From NCBI GenBank assembly GCA_030430915.1, contig JAUIKH010000005.1, positions 1 through 41,637 of the forward strand: a DNA stretch of 41,637 nucleotides. Reading direction: 5' to 3'. Made by a program: the position numbers and the translations under genes. Shown piece after piece: positions 1 through 7,432 of this stretch (position 1 is its first letter; every line of letters begins with the position of its first letter). The DNA comes from a bacterium (GTDB taxonomy: Bacteria > Patescibacteriota > Saccharimonadia > Saccharimonadales > SZUA-47). The notes below the pieces were generated by a model, which saw only the letters and a list, made by a program, of their open reading frames with translations, ran no database searches and was not told the origin of the DNA.

Positions 1-475
1 TGATTTTTATTGTGTGTTCTCCTTCTTCTAGGTCACCTAGATAGTAGTTGTTAGAATATAGTCTAGTAATTTTCTCTTCATCTATATACAAATGAGCATG
101 ACCTTCACCCACAATGTTTTCACTACTAGCTTTTTCTGGTGCGAATGAAAAATTAATGGTTTCAAAGCTTATGTTCCATCCAGACTTGGCATCTTTTTTT
201 ACTGTAAAATTATTTACTTTCGGGACTGGTGATCCTTCTGGTATTTCAAAACTTGAATGCATATGATCATGACTATCGTTATTAGTCATGCCGTCATGAG
301 AATGGTTAGCCATGTTTTCTTCTGACATTGTTGTTTCAGAAGTAGAGGTGTCATTTTCTGCAGATGTCCCGAGTATATAACCCAGCGGGAAGGCTAATAG
401 CAGTGAGATAGCAACAGCAAGCAACAACGAATTATTGTTAGATTTTTTGCTATTTTTTTTACTTTTCTTTGGCAT
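1..475 (-). CDS. Membrane-anchored His-rich protein (3' end outside window)
   Basis: The start is the ATG complementary to 473-475, with a good Shine-Dalgarno AAGGAGA just upstream and a TATACT -10 box further up. The reading frame stays open to the window edge, so the C-terminus is missing. The N-terminus is very basic (Lys/Asn/Ser-rich, residues 1-15), followed by one hydrophobic segment (about 16-37) that acts as signal or anchor. A Ser/Thr/Glu linker with a His/Met-rich stretch (NHSHDGM, HDHMHSS) comes next. The following domain contains GEGHAHLYIDEEKI and LGDLEEGEHTIKI, which resembles small extracytoplasmic beta-sandwich domains of the DUF4399/copper-related type. The His/Met cluster suggests metal binding outside the membrane; this is inference. 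No specific function can be named. Confidence 0.8.
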   Translation of the reverse strand, partial: MPKKSKKNSKKSNNNSLLLAVAISLLLAFPLGYILGTSAENDTSTSETTMSEENMANHSHDGMTNNDSHDHMHSSFEIPEGSPVPKVNNFTVKKDAKSGWNISFETINFSFAPEKASSENIVGEGHAHLYIDEEKITRLYSNNYYLGDLEEGEHTIKI

Positions 476-594
476 TTGAATCTCCTTAAATGTTTATGCT
501 AAGTATAACAAAAAACTGTCCTCAAAGCCTCAATTTGACTAAACTTTAAAAAACTATTCTAATACTGTATACTTTATTTTAAGGACAGGTGATA

Positions 595-1443
595 ATGAGA
601 GAAAAAGAACTATTAGTAGTTAAAGCTGGAACGGCAGTAGTTTCGAACCAAGAAAAAACCAGACTTGATGTTAATAATATTACGAATATAGGACGTGATA
701 TTTTTCAGCTAGGTTTTAGTCAGAAATCTGAAGCTGACATTGTACTCGTAAGCTCTGGAGCAGTAACCGCTGGCATTCAAAGGATTGATTTGAGGGGCGA
801 TGTTTTATCTAGACAAGAAGTTGATAATAATATTAGAAAAAAACAAGTAGCCGCGATGATTGGAGACCCAATTCTTACGCGGGTTTGGAGCGACTCTGTT
901 GGAGTGCCCGTTGCAGCTGATTTGCCTACTCATAATGATTTAGGGAGAGACGAGCATTGGCAAAGCCTATCTAATGTTATCTTTGAAGCGATAGACATGA
1001 ACGTATTGCCAAAATTTAACGAGGGAGATGCTAGGTCTACCGAAGAGCTTGAATCAGAAATAATAACCAAAGGTATAGAATTTAAAAGGTTCGCTGATAA
1101 CGATCCATTGGCTGCTATGCTGGCAATAAATCTTAGTAAGGCATCGTATGAACACTATCAAAAAACTAAACTTATCTACCTGACAAGTAAGCCAGGCATA
1201 TTAGAAGATATAGAAGATGAAAGCTCAGTAATTTCAGATATTTCTTTTGACGAGCTTGAAAAATTTTCTAGTGAATTAGTTAATGATTCTGAATCTAGCA
1301 ATGGAGGAATGGATTCAAAAATTGCGTCTACACTGCAGGCATTAAAAGGTGGAGTCGATGAAGTATTAATTGGTAGCGGAATCGGTAGTCAAGCACTTAA
1401 TAATCTAGTAAAACTTAAAGCCGGAACTCGCATAAGTTGTTAG
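595..1443 (+). CDS. proB: Glutamate 5-kinase, short form without PUA domain
   Basis: Amino-acid kinase family protein of 282 residues. Glutamate 5-kinase transfers phosphate from ATP to L-glutamate, the first step of proline synthesis, in the cytoplasm. Family motifs visible in order: VVKAGTAVV near the N-terminus, VSSGAVTAG (about residues 54-62), FNEGDARSTEELE matching the NEND region, FADNDPLAAMLA, and GGMDSKIASTLQA near the C-terminus. The C-terminal PUA domain of longer enzymes is absent, as in many short forms. ATG at 595 is preferred over GTG at 589 because AAGGA at 581-585 is well spaced from it; TATACT upstream may be the -10 box. No proA or proC lies nearby, so a proline role is not supported by context. 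Confidence 0.85.
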   Translation: MREKELLVVKAGTAVVSNQEKTRLDVNNITNIGRDIFQLGFSQKSEADIVLVSSGAVTAGIQRIDLRGDVLSRQEVDNNIRKKQVAAMIGDPILTRVWSDSVGVPVAADLPTHNDLGRDEHWQSLSNVIFEAIDMNVLPKFNEGDARSTEELESEIITKGIEFKRFADNDPLAAMLAINLSKASYEHYQKTKLIYLTSKPGILEDIEDESSVISDISFDELEKFSSELVNDSESSNGGMDSKIASTLQALKGGVDEVLIGSGIGSQALNNLVKLKAGTRISC

Positions 1444-1527
1444 CTATTTATTGTACTTATGGTTTTAGCATAAGGCTATGGTTTAATAAGTCTAACAAAG
1501 ATTTTGCGTTCATCGGAGCATCTTTTA

Positions 1528-1641
1528 CTATCCTAAGTTCAAAGGCATAAACAATGCAAAAAGGTTCAGGCCAACAATCCATATCGATAGACCAATTAAT
1601 GGGCGCTTCAAAAGAAACACCCTAACACTGGTACTTATCAT
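1528..1641 (-). CDS. Possible 37-residue hydrophobic peptide
   Basis: The 267-base gap between proB and the esterase gene contains an open frame starting MISTSVRVFLLKRPLIG and continuing through a hydrophobic stretch to a stop at 1528. It could be a single-span membrane peptide or the remnant of a transporter gene. There is no clear ribosome binding site and no family match that I recognise, so it may be chance. The rest of the gap shows only a weak hairpin (CTTATG/CATAAG, about 1458-1476). Confidence 0.2.
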   Translation of the reverse strand: MISTSVRVFLLKRPLIGLSIWIVGLNLFALFMPLNLG

Positions 1642-1709
1642 AAACCATATTCAAGCAAAATTACATAAAACTTAAATCATGTAAGAATGACTGAGTCGAA
1701 GACCAGAGC

Positions 1710-2546
1710 TCATTTGTTTTTTAAAAAGTCTATTATTTCTACAGATGTTGAGGGCTTTTTATGCCATGGTTTGAAAATTCTCCAATTTTTCCATTGGTGA
1801 CCTGTATTATCATAAACAATCTTTTTAGTCTCAGCTTTGTTATGGTTAACCTTTTGCCATGTATTGAATGTTTCTTTAAAAGACAACCAATTGAAATCAG
1901 AGTCACTTTTTGTCACTCCTCCCTCATATGGCACGGTTTTGTCTTGTTTACCATGTACCAGCATGATAGGTAAGGGCTGTATAGGGGTTAGTTTATTATC
2001 TACAGTGCCAATAGTTCCAGAAACTCCAGCAACTGCGCTGACTAGTTCAGGTTTCTCAGTAGCTAGCTTCATTGCCATGAACGAACCATTAGAAAATCCA
2101 GTTACATATATCGAAATCATATTTAAATCATATTTAAATATGATTTCTTCAACTAATTTAGTAATAAATTCAACATCATCAACACCTTGTTTCCAGCCGC
2201 TACCACAGCAAAAGCCAGCATTCCATCCTCTTTTTTGGGTATTTAGTGGCTGGATAGCTTGTGGATATATTACGATGTCCTTGTCTTCTACTACATTATG
2301 CAACCCCGTGTAGTAGGCAAAACGTCTAGCGCTGTCAGTATACCCATGAAGACCTATGTATACATTTGTATTATCAGTGATCTTTTTTGTTTTACTAATT
2401 AAGTACGATCTTTCTTTGTCATCAATCATTATGGTTTCATATCTTGAAAAAAGTAATCTTCTGTCTCTAGACGATAAACTAAAGAATAGTATGCTAGTAG
2501 TTACTAAAATCACTATTACTAAAACCAATGCTACAGGGTTACTCAT
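1710..2546 (-). CDS. PHB depolymerase / feruloyl esterase-like secreted hydrolase (LpqC type)
   Basis: 278 residues with an N-terminal hydrophobic segment (about 5-26) that makes it a membrane-anchored or exported alpha/beta hydrolase. Visible family features: LHGYTDSARRF (oxyanion region), GWNAGFCCGSGWKQGVDD (typical of COG3509 esterases), nucleophile elbow GFSNG at about residue 154, the acid loop HGKQDKTVPY, and a late His in TGHQWK. It probably cleaves ester bonds in polymers or host/plant-type substrates; the true substrate is unknown. The codons for EIIFKYDLNMIS coincide exactly with a 33-bp repeat that also occurs upstream of uppP. A GAGG-type ribosome binding site precedes the ATG. 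Confidence 0.8.
   Translation of the reverse strand: MSNPVALVLVIVILVTTSILFFSLSSRDRRLLFSRYETIMIDDKERSYLISKTKKITDNTNVYIGLHGYTDSARRFAYYTGLHNVVEDKDIVIYPQAIQPLNTQKRGWNAGFCCGSGWKQGVDDVEFITKLVEEIIFKYDLNMISIYVTGFSNGSFMAMKLATEKPELVSAVAGVSGTIGTVDNKLTPIQPLPIMLVHGKQDKTVPYEGGVTKSDSDFNWLSFKETFNTWQKVNHNKAETKKIVYDNTGHQWKNWRIFKPWHKKPSTSVEIIDFLKNK
2114..2146. repeat. 33-bp repeat, copy 1 (three 11-mers), inside esterase gene
   Basis: The 33 bases read AAATCATATTT, AAATCATATTT, AAATATGATTT: two direct 11-mers followed by their inverted copy, so the last 22 bases form a perfect palindrome. An identical 33-bp copy lies at 18705-18737. Here it is in frame and encodes part of the esterase. Confidence 0.9.
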
Positions 2547-2585
2547 GTAATGCCTCTATCTTATTCTACTGTATGTAAAACCGTC

Positions 2586-3305
2586 TTATTCAAATATGAT
2601 AACTTTATTAACTAGCTTTGAAATAGCAGATCTTTTGCCTTCGCCAAGGTAAGTCTTTAGTATTACCCATAAGCCAAAACCAAAAAGCATTAGATACTCG
2701 CCAATTAAAGCAATATCTAATTTTTTGCCGAATCTATTTGCAGACAGAGCTGTTACGACTAGCCCAGACACAATAATTAAAAATGAAGAAATTCTAAAAA
2801 ACTGCCATAGTCTAAAATGTTTCTTTTTTCTGGTTTTAAGTAGGACAATATCAGCCATAACAGTTAGAGAAATTGAAACACCCACTAATGCGACCCCAAA
2901 ATAATGTAATTTTTCCGCAGCTTCATTCCAGCCTAGCGGCATAAAAGCTATTAGATACAAACCAGCAACAATCAAAGTAATCAATAGGGTGATAAGAGCA
3001 GTATTTTTAAGTGTTCTTGTTAAATAGTTCCTCCATTTCCATAGCCCAAAAGCTGCTGCAAACATTCCTGCCATATAATAAGGGGCCGTATTCGAATACT
3101 TACTAAACTCACTAAATGCTGTCTCTGGCCTCCAAAGTTCAGGTTTAATAAGGAAGCAGACCATCAGTCCAATGTTTAAAACTAAGAGTCCATAAATACC
3201 CCAAAACCTTCCATGGAGCCTTTTAAAAAGTCTGGCAAGCAGTATTTTGTCCAAGACAACCTGGATTTTTCGGCTTTTAACTTTTATTCTGTAGCTTTTT
3301 GACAT
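2586..3305 (-). CDS. Multi-spanning membrane protein of unknown function
   Basis: 239 residues with a Lys/Arg-rich cytoplasmic N-terminus (about 1-30) and about six predicted hydrophobic segments: FWGIYGLLVLNIGLMVCFLI, YYMAGMFAAAFGLW, TALITLLITLIVAGLYLIAF, LHYFGVALVGVSISLTVMA, FLIIVSGLVVTALSA and YLMLFGFGLWVILKTYL. A conserved-looking loop, MPLGWNEAAEKLHYFG, sits between segments 3 and 4. The arrangement recalls DUF998 or Frag1/DRAM-like membrane proteins, but I cannot assign a family with confidence. No catalytic motif is visible. It lies downstream of the divergent PPOX-like gene and on the same strand as the esterase. Confidence 0.75.
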   Translation of the reverse strand: MSKSYRIKVKSRKIQVVLDKILLARLFKRLHGRFWGIYGLLVLNIGLMVCFLIKPELWRPETAFSEFSKYSNTAPYYMAGMFAAAFGLWKWRNYLTRTLKNTALITLLITLIVAGLYLIAFMPLGWNEAAEKLHYFGVALVGVSISLTVMADIVLLKTRKKKHFRLWQFFRISSFLIIVSGLVVTALSANRFGKKLDIALIGEYLMLFGFGLWVILKTYLGEGKRSAISKLVNKVIIFE

Positions 3306-3471
3306 TTCTATTTTTTCTATATTTCAACAGTATTATATCAGTAATTATAAAAATTCTTACACTATGTAAAATTTACCTATATAAAAGACCTCAAAAAAGA
3401 CAATATAACTAAAAATTTTGTTATAGTTAAACTATTAATGGAGAAACAGTATTTCGTTTTTTGATAGTAAA

Positions 3472-3897
3472 TTGGAAAAGTTCGTTAAAGAAAACGGAAC
3501 TGCCGTTCTTGCTACTGTTGATGGTGAGCAACCTAATACTTCAACTATCTTTTATGTTTATAAAAAGGGATCAATCGAATTTATTACAAAGACAGAAACT
3601 GCCAAATTTAATAACTTAAGGAAAAACTCGTTAGCAGCTATAACAATTACTAGTGTTGATAACCAAATTACGGTCAATATGACAGGCTCCGTTGTGCAGA
3701 TAAATAATAGTTCAGAATACGATGAAATAGTAAAAGAAATATCTAAGCTATCTTATGAAAAACTCAAGGATCTGGCGCCAATAGTTAAGCTAAAAAAGGG
3801 TAGCTTTGCAGCTTTTAAATTCATACCAAAAGAAGGCAAAATGATGGACTATTCATTACCGTCAAACAAGATTACAGAATATAAACAAGAATTTTAG
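3472..3897 (+). CDS. Pyridoxamine 5'-phosphate oxidase-like flavin-binding protein
   Basis: 141 residues with the split-barrel pattern of the PNPOx-like superfamily: NGTAVLATVDGEQPNTSTIFYVY at the N-terminus (family form: AVLATVDGDxPHxS), then FNNLRKNSLAAITI and VNMTGSVVQI. These proteins bind FMN, F420 or haem and usually reduce or sequester small molecules; the substrate is unknown. The start is uncertain. No in-frame ATG or GTG exists. TTG at 3472 lacks a Shine-Dalgarno site, whereas GGAG at 3440-3443 sits 7 nt before an in-frame ATT at 3451. An out-of-frame ATG at 3438 reads MEKQYFVF then stops, so a lost base in the run of T residues is also possible. Confidence 0.75.
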   Translation: MEKFVKENGTAVLATVDGEQPNTSTIFYVYKKGSIEFITKTETAKFNNLRKNSLAAITITSVDNQITVNMTGSVVQINNSSEYDEIVKEISKLSYEKLKDLAPIVKLKKGSFAAFKFIPKEGKMMDYSLPSNKITEYKQEF

Positions 3898-3898
3898 T

Positions 3899-4222
3899 TT
3901 ATCCGTATACTAGTATTCCGTATACTACTGGCAGCAAGGTAAGTATCTGTAAAAAATAAATTGTAATTATTGGCTTTTCTTTGTGTATAAGACCATAGAG
4001 GAAGAACAGCAACGCATATATTAAAAAGAAGGACCAAGTAGTAATCGATAAAGTAGAAGCATCCCTTTCTGAGTATATTTTGATAATTTGGGGGACTACC
4101 GCTACAGAAGTAAGAATACCCATAAAGGTTAAAGATCTATCTAAAAACCTAACCAATAGAGTCTCTTGTTTTTTTGTAATTCCAAGTTTTCGTTTGTGTT
4201 TGTGGTGATGAGGGTGGTTCAT
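3899..4222 (-). CDS. SemiSWEET-type small sugar transporter (PQ-loop/MtN3 family)
   Basis: 107 residues with three hydrophobic helices and the diagnostic first-helix sequence SVAVVPQIIKIYSERDASTLS, which carries the PQ motif. This is followed by TTWSFFLIYALLFFLYGLI and a third helix. SemiSWEETs are half-size sugar uniporters that work as dimers in the membrane; the substrate is not predictable here. The N-terminus is unusually His/Lys-rich (NHPHHHKHKRK). A TACTAT box ends 7 nt before the ATG, consistent with a leaderless transcript. The gene converges on the PPOX-like gene with only one base between stop codons. Loss of sugar synthesis pathways in small Patescibacteria would make a sugar importer useful, but that is inference. 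Confidence 0.85.
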   Translation of the reverse strand: MNHPHHHKHKRKLGITKKQETLLVRFLDRSLTFMGILTSVAVVPQIIKIYSERDASTLSITTWSFFLIYALLFFLYGLIHKEKPIITIYFLQILTLLPVVYGILVYG

Positions 4223-4276
4223 TTGCTTAATAGTATCATTAAACCCTTAAGCTTAGCCATTTAAGAACTATAAGTG

Positions 4277-4843
4277 TTAAAAACTGCCCTCTAGAACATG
4301 ATCTTCTGGTTTGTTATCTAAGCCATTGGCTTCGGTTTCTTCAGTGATTACCACACTAGTATATTCAAATAAGTCTTTGTCACTAGTGTATGTCAGAGAC
4401 CATTCACCCGGAAACTCTTCTGTTAATTTACCCGTAGAAATAATGCTTGGCCCTACCAACCAGCCTTCATAAAAGTCACCTTCAACAGGTTCACCAATTT
4501 TAGCTGTCACAGTGTGTACGTATTCACCTTCTACAGTCCTAGTTGCTGTTCCAGAGCCTTCATATACACCGACAGAAACTAATTCTATCTCTTCAATAAG
4601 TGGTATAGATTTACTTGGTTGTGAAGTCTCATTTGATAAATCGTTGGTGACTTCTGATTGTTGCGGTGTTGTTACGGTAGTATTCTGATTTTCTTCTTTT
4701 TCGGGCAACAAGAATAGTGCTAATACTGCTAAGATAATCATAAAGATAATAACAACAATAAAAATAATCATTGATTTTTTGGCACGATCAATATCCTGTT
4801 GTGACTCGTTTTTTGAACTTTTATTGTGGTCTTGTTGATTCAT
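4277..4843 (-). CDS. Membrane-anchored protein with RskA-like C-terminal domain
   Basis: 188 residues: polar cytoplasmic N-terminus (1-24), one transmembrane helix (about 25-47), a Thr/Ser/Gln linker, and an extracytoplasmic domain (about 85-188). The domain has YEGWLVGPSIISTGKL, then EYTSVVITEETE and a terminal KPEDHVLEGSF. This order matches the anti-sigma-K factor RskA C-terminal fold (xxWLVG..., VVVTxEP, PxGxVLLxG). No sigma factor gene and no zinc-finger anti-sigma domain is present, so a role in sigma control is not supported; the fold is also found in standalone surface proteins. The ATG is preceded by TATAAT with exactly 7 intervening bases and no Shine-Dalgarno site, implying a leaderless mRNA. 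Confidence 0.7.
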   Translation of the reverse strand: MNQQDHNKSSKNESQQDIDRAKKSMIIFIVVIIFMIILAVLALFLLPEKEENQNTTVTTPQQSEVTNDLSNETSQPSKSIPLIEEIELVSVGVYEGSGTATRTVEGEYVHTVTAKIGEPVEGDFYEGWLVGPSIISTGKLTEEFPGEWSLTYTSDKDLFEYTSVVITEETEANGLDNKPEDHVLEGSF

Positions 4844-4886
4844 GAGTACTATTATAAACCCTTTGCTCTAATACTTTTAATAATAA

Positions 4887-5192
4887 TTACAAGGCAATTA
4901 AACTTATTGAAACGTTAAGTTTGTCGCCAATTTTAATTTTTTCTGCCTCTCTGATTGGCTTTTTTATGAACAAGATAAAAGTTTTTGTCTCTGTGACTGG
5001 AAAAATAGAAGTTTTCCATGAGGATTTTCCTAAGTTAGAATATACCTTAATAGAGCCAAAGCCTTTTTTGTGTTCAAATGCAATTTCACGAAGATTTAAA
5101 TAATACTTACTCGGTAGGTCAACAAAAAACCAGCCTGATTCTCCATCCCACTTTTTTAATACGGCATCAAATGTATAGTTCGTAAATGTAAT
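4887..5192 (-). CDS. DUF1905 domain protein without a conventional start codon
   Basis: On the minus strand an uninterrupted frame of about 100 codons matches the DUF1905 family throughout: YTFDAVLKKWDGESGWFFV, DLPSKY, KKGFGSIKV, SSWKTSIFPV, FILFIKKPIREAEKI and GDKLNVSISL (family pattern: W.fV.LP, rGfG.v.V, WrTSLFP, vRka.gi..GD.v.v.l). Its biochemical function is unknown. No ATG, GTG or TTG lies between the upstream in-frame TAA and the start of the domain. The best-placed candidate is ATT at 5190-5192. The gene may use a rare start, or its 5' end may have been damaged near a run of seven T residues. Coordinates assume the ATT start. Confidence 0.7.
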   Translation of the reverse strand: MTFTNYTFDAVLKKWDGESGWFFVDLPSKYYLNLREIAFEHKKGFGSIKVYSNLGKSSWKTSIFPVTETKTFILFIKKPIREAEKIKIGDKLNVSISLIAL

Positions 5193-5217
5193 GTAGCAGA
5201 AAAAAATAGGATTAACT

Positions 5218-5227
5218 TATAATTATA
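5218..5227. promoter_or_regulatory. Overlapping divergent -10 boxes
   Basis: The 10-base palindrome TATAATTATA contains TATAAT on the plus strand (5218-5223) and on the minus strand (5227-5222). The plus-strand box ends 7 nt before the ATG at 5231, with no Shine-Dalgarno site, so that transcript is probably leaderless. The minus-strand box would serve the DUF1905 frame. Confidence 0.55.
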
Positions 5228-5230
5228 GTC

Positions 5231-5635
5231 ATGGATAAATTGGAAAAAGTTGTTAGTGAATATATTAAACTTTGTGAAGAAATCGGCTTTGATGAGAAGC
5301 TGGTTTTAAAAGATATTAAACATATAGATTTCTGGCTTACATATTATGCAAATACTTTAAGCAGCGTATCTAAAAGCGAGAAACCAACTATAGTTAAAGG
5401 CACATACAAAGCAATAAATGAACAAGCACAAAAAGAAAGACTAGGCATGACTGCAAAAGATGCTATTAAAAAGGTAAATATAGCTATAAATAGAATAAAG
5501 AAATGTTTTGACTATATTTCAGTAGATGAAATGATTCCTTACAAATATGGGTCCAGACTATATAGCCGTGATGAATATCTTGACACAATAATTACGCATA
5601 TTAATATGCATATAAAATACTTAAAAAAACAGTAA
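5231..5635 (+). CDS. Small helical protein of unknown function
   Basis: 134 residues, soluble, rich in Lys, Ile and Asp, with no signal peptide or membrane segment. Predicted mostly alpha-helical: an N-terminal helix MDKLEKVVSEYIKLCEEIGF, a central region with IDFWLTYYANTLSSVS, and a C-terminal THINMHIKYLKKQ with paired His. The His spacing and four-helix look are slightly reminiscent of DinB-like proteins, but the match is too weak to name. The ATG follows a TATAAT box by 7 nt (leaderless arrangement). The intergenic region after it, 5636-5754, holds the promoter for the surface protein gene. Confidence 0.65.
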   Translation: MDKLEKVVSEYIKLCEEIGFDEKLVLKDIKHIDFWLTYYANTLSSVSKSEKPTIVKGTYKAINEQAQKERLGMTAKDAIKKVNIAINRIKKCFDYISVDEMIPYKYGSRLYSRDEYLDTIITHINMHIKYLKKQ

Positions 5636-5754
5636 GCTTATATAAACTAACCTTATATTTGTATTTTTTAAAACTTTAGGTTATCATTCAAGCATAAACT
5701 GTTTTTAAACAAAAAGTTTTGTAAAATACATATAAAAAGAAGGGCGCGCAAAAA

Positions 5755-7362
5755 ATGAAGGATTATTACAATTCTTTTTTAAAGCCATTTTCAATATTTA
5801 TGGCTAGTTTGCTAATGTTTTCATTAGCTATTTTAATAACACAAAGTAAAGCAAATGCAGCAGGGGAGTTTATAACAACCTGGAAAACGGATTATGGTAA
5901 TCCATTAGATTCTAGCGTAACAATCCCTGTACACAGTGGATCAACCTATAACTACAGAGTTGACTGGGGAGATGGGGCTGTTAACGAAAATGTAACAGGT
6001 GAGATAACTCACGATTATGCCACCCCTGGTACTTACACGGTAAGTATTAGTGGAGAATTTCCAAGATTTTACATGAATAATCATTCTGAAGCCTATAAAC
6101 TCCAGACTATTGAGGAATGGGGAAGTATTTTATGGACTTCTATGCGTGATGCCTTCGAAGGAGCAAGTGCATTAGTGGTTAATGCTCCTGATAAGCCTGA
6201 TTTATCTAACGTTTCTGATATGTCTGGCATGTTTGCTAGGGCTACTTTATTCAATACGGATATTAATGATTGGGATGTTTCAGGGGTTACAGACTTTTCA
6301 TATATGTTTAGGGGCAATATGTTTTTTGACCAGCCACTGAATAATTGGGATGTCAGTTCTGCTTTAAATATGGAAGGAATGTTTAGAGAAACAAATAGTT
6401 TTGACCAGCCACTGAATAATTGGGATGTCAGTAATGTTACAAACATGATTTATATGTTTACAGAAGCTTTTTCTTTTAATCAGGATCTAAGTAGCTGGCG
6501 ACTACCAAATGTAGTTTCAATAGAGTACATGTTCTATAATGCCAGAGATTTTAATTATGATATTAGTCAATGGGATATTGACTCACTGCAAAGAGCTACA
6601 CACGTACTAACAAGTACAAGTTTTTCTACCGAAAATTATGAAGCACTTCTAAGCGGCTGGAGACAAGATAACGTACAGTCAGATGTGACCTTAACAGGGA
6701 TACCAGCAACCTACTGTAATAGCAAAAACGATAGAGATTATTTGGTGAACCAAATGGGCTGGGAAATATCAGATATGGGGGCAGAACCAGAAATCTGTGC
6801 ACCTACAAACATCAACTTTGAAAATTCTAGTGGTCTTTTTGTAGAAGAATTCCAAAAAGTCGGCACCGTAATTGGCGTGCTTACAACAGAAGACCCAAAT
6901 CAAGGGGAAACTTTTGAATATTCTACTAATTGCAGTGGGAATTATACAGACAATCAATTTTTTACAATTAATGGTAATGAGCTTTTAAATGGCCAAATAT
7001 TTAACTTTAGCCAGCCAACAGATGAAAATAGAGATAATATCTACCAAATATGTATCGTTTCTTCAGACTCTACTGGTTTCTTTGTAGAAAAGGAGTTTAC
7101 AATAGAGGTCACAGACACAGAAGAAGTGGTGGTCACAGGTGGTGCAGTGCTCGGTACTTCAACAACTGGCACTAACTCTAACAATGTTGTAAATGAATCA
7201 CAAACCAGCCAAGTTTTAGGTGATTCAGACGACACAGCAGACTTAGCAAGTACAGGTGTTTATCTCGTGTTTAGAATGTTAGTCGGGGCCGCAATAATGG
7301 TATCTGTCTATCATTTATTAAAACGTCATTCAGAATCTGTTTACAGAATAAATAAAAGATAG
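5755..7362 (+). CDS. BspA-type (DUF285) surface protein with PKD-like domain and LASTG tail
   Basis: 535 residues. An N-terminal signal peptide ends near KANAAGEF (about residue 37). A PKD-like fold follows (residues 40-100: YNYRVDWGDGAV, HDYATPGTYTVSISG). Next come about five 25-residue DUF285/BspA repeats (about 140-290) of the form FNxxLSxWDVSxVTNMxxMF. A middle domain starts near NINFENSSG. The C-terminus has LASTG, a hydrophobic helix (VYLVFRMLVGAAIMVSVYHLL) and a basic tail (KRHSESVYRINKR), the layout of a sortase substrate. BspA repeats mediate adhesion in oral and host-associated bacteria, so a role in attachment to a host cell is plausible. A ribosome site AGAAGGG precedes the ATG. 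No sortase gene is in the window. Confidence 0.85.
   Translation: MKDYYNSFLKPFSIFMASLLMFSLAILITQSKANAAGEFITTWKTDYGNPLDSSVTIPVHSGSTYNYRVDWGDGAVNENVTGEITHDYATPGTYTVSISGEFPRFYMNNHSEAYKLQTIEEWGSILWTSMRDAFEGASALVVNAPDKPDLSNVSDMSGMFARATLFNTDINDWDVSGVTDFSYMFRGNMFFDQPLNNWDVSSALNMEGMFRETNSFDQPLNNWDVSNVTNMIYMFTEAFSFNQDLSSWRLPNVVSIEYMFYNARDFNYDISQWDIDSLQRATHVLTSTSFSTENYEALLSGWRQDNVQSDVTLTGIPATYCNSKNDRDYLVNQMGWEISDMGAEPEICAPTNINFENSSGLFVEEFQKVGTVIGVLTTEDPNQGETFEYSTNCSGNYTDNQFFTINGNELLNGQIFNFSQPTDENRDNIYQICIVSSDSTGFFVEKEFTIEVTDTEEVVVTGGAVLGTSTTGTNSNNVVNESQTSQVLGDSDDTADLASTGVYLVFRMLVGAAIMVSVYHLLKRHSESVYRINKR
6324..6432 (+). repeat. 34-bp exact direct repeat, 75-bp period, within DUF285 region
   Basis: Positions 6324-6357 and 6399-6432 are identical over 34 bases, including synonymous sites, and are exactly 75 bases apart. 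They encode the repeat FDQPLNNWDVS. The identity points to recent repeat duplication or conversion inside the surface protein gene. Confidence 0.9.
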
Positions 7363-7432
7363 TTAGTAATTTAGGGTAGTCAAAGGCTTGATTCTTTTCT
7401 GTTATACTGTCTGTTATAAACAGGGGTAGTTT

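Noticed and set aside
1837-2313. Plus-strand 158-codon open frame across the esterase gene
   Set aside because: It overlaps a gene with a full set of alpha/beta hydrolase motifs and shows no independent coding pattern.
5755-7362. CRISPR-like or tandem DNA repeat in the 6.2-6.6 kb region
   Set aside because: The periodicity is a 25-residue protein repeat (DUF285) with only one pair of units identical at the DNA level.
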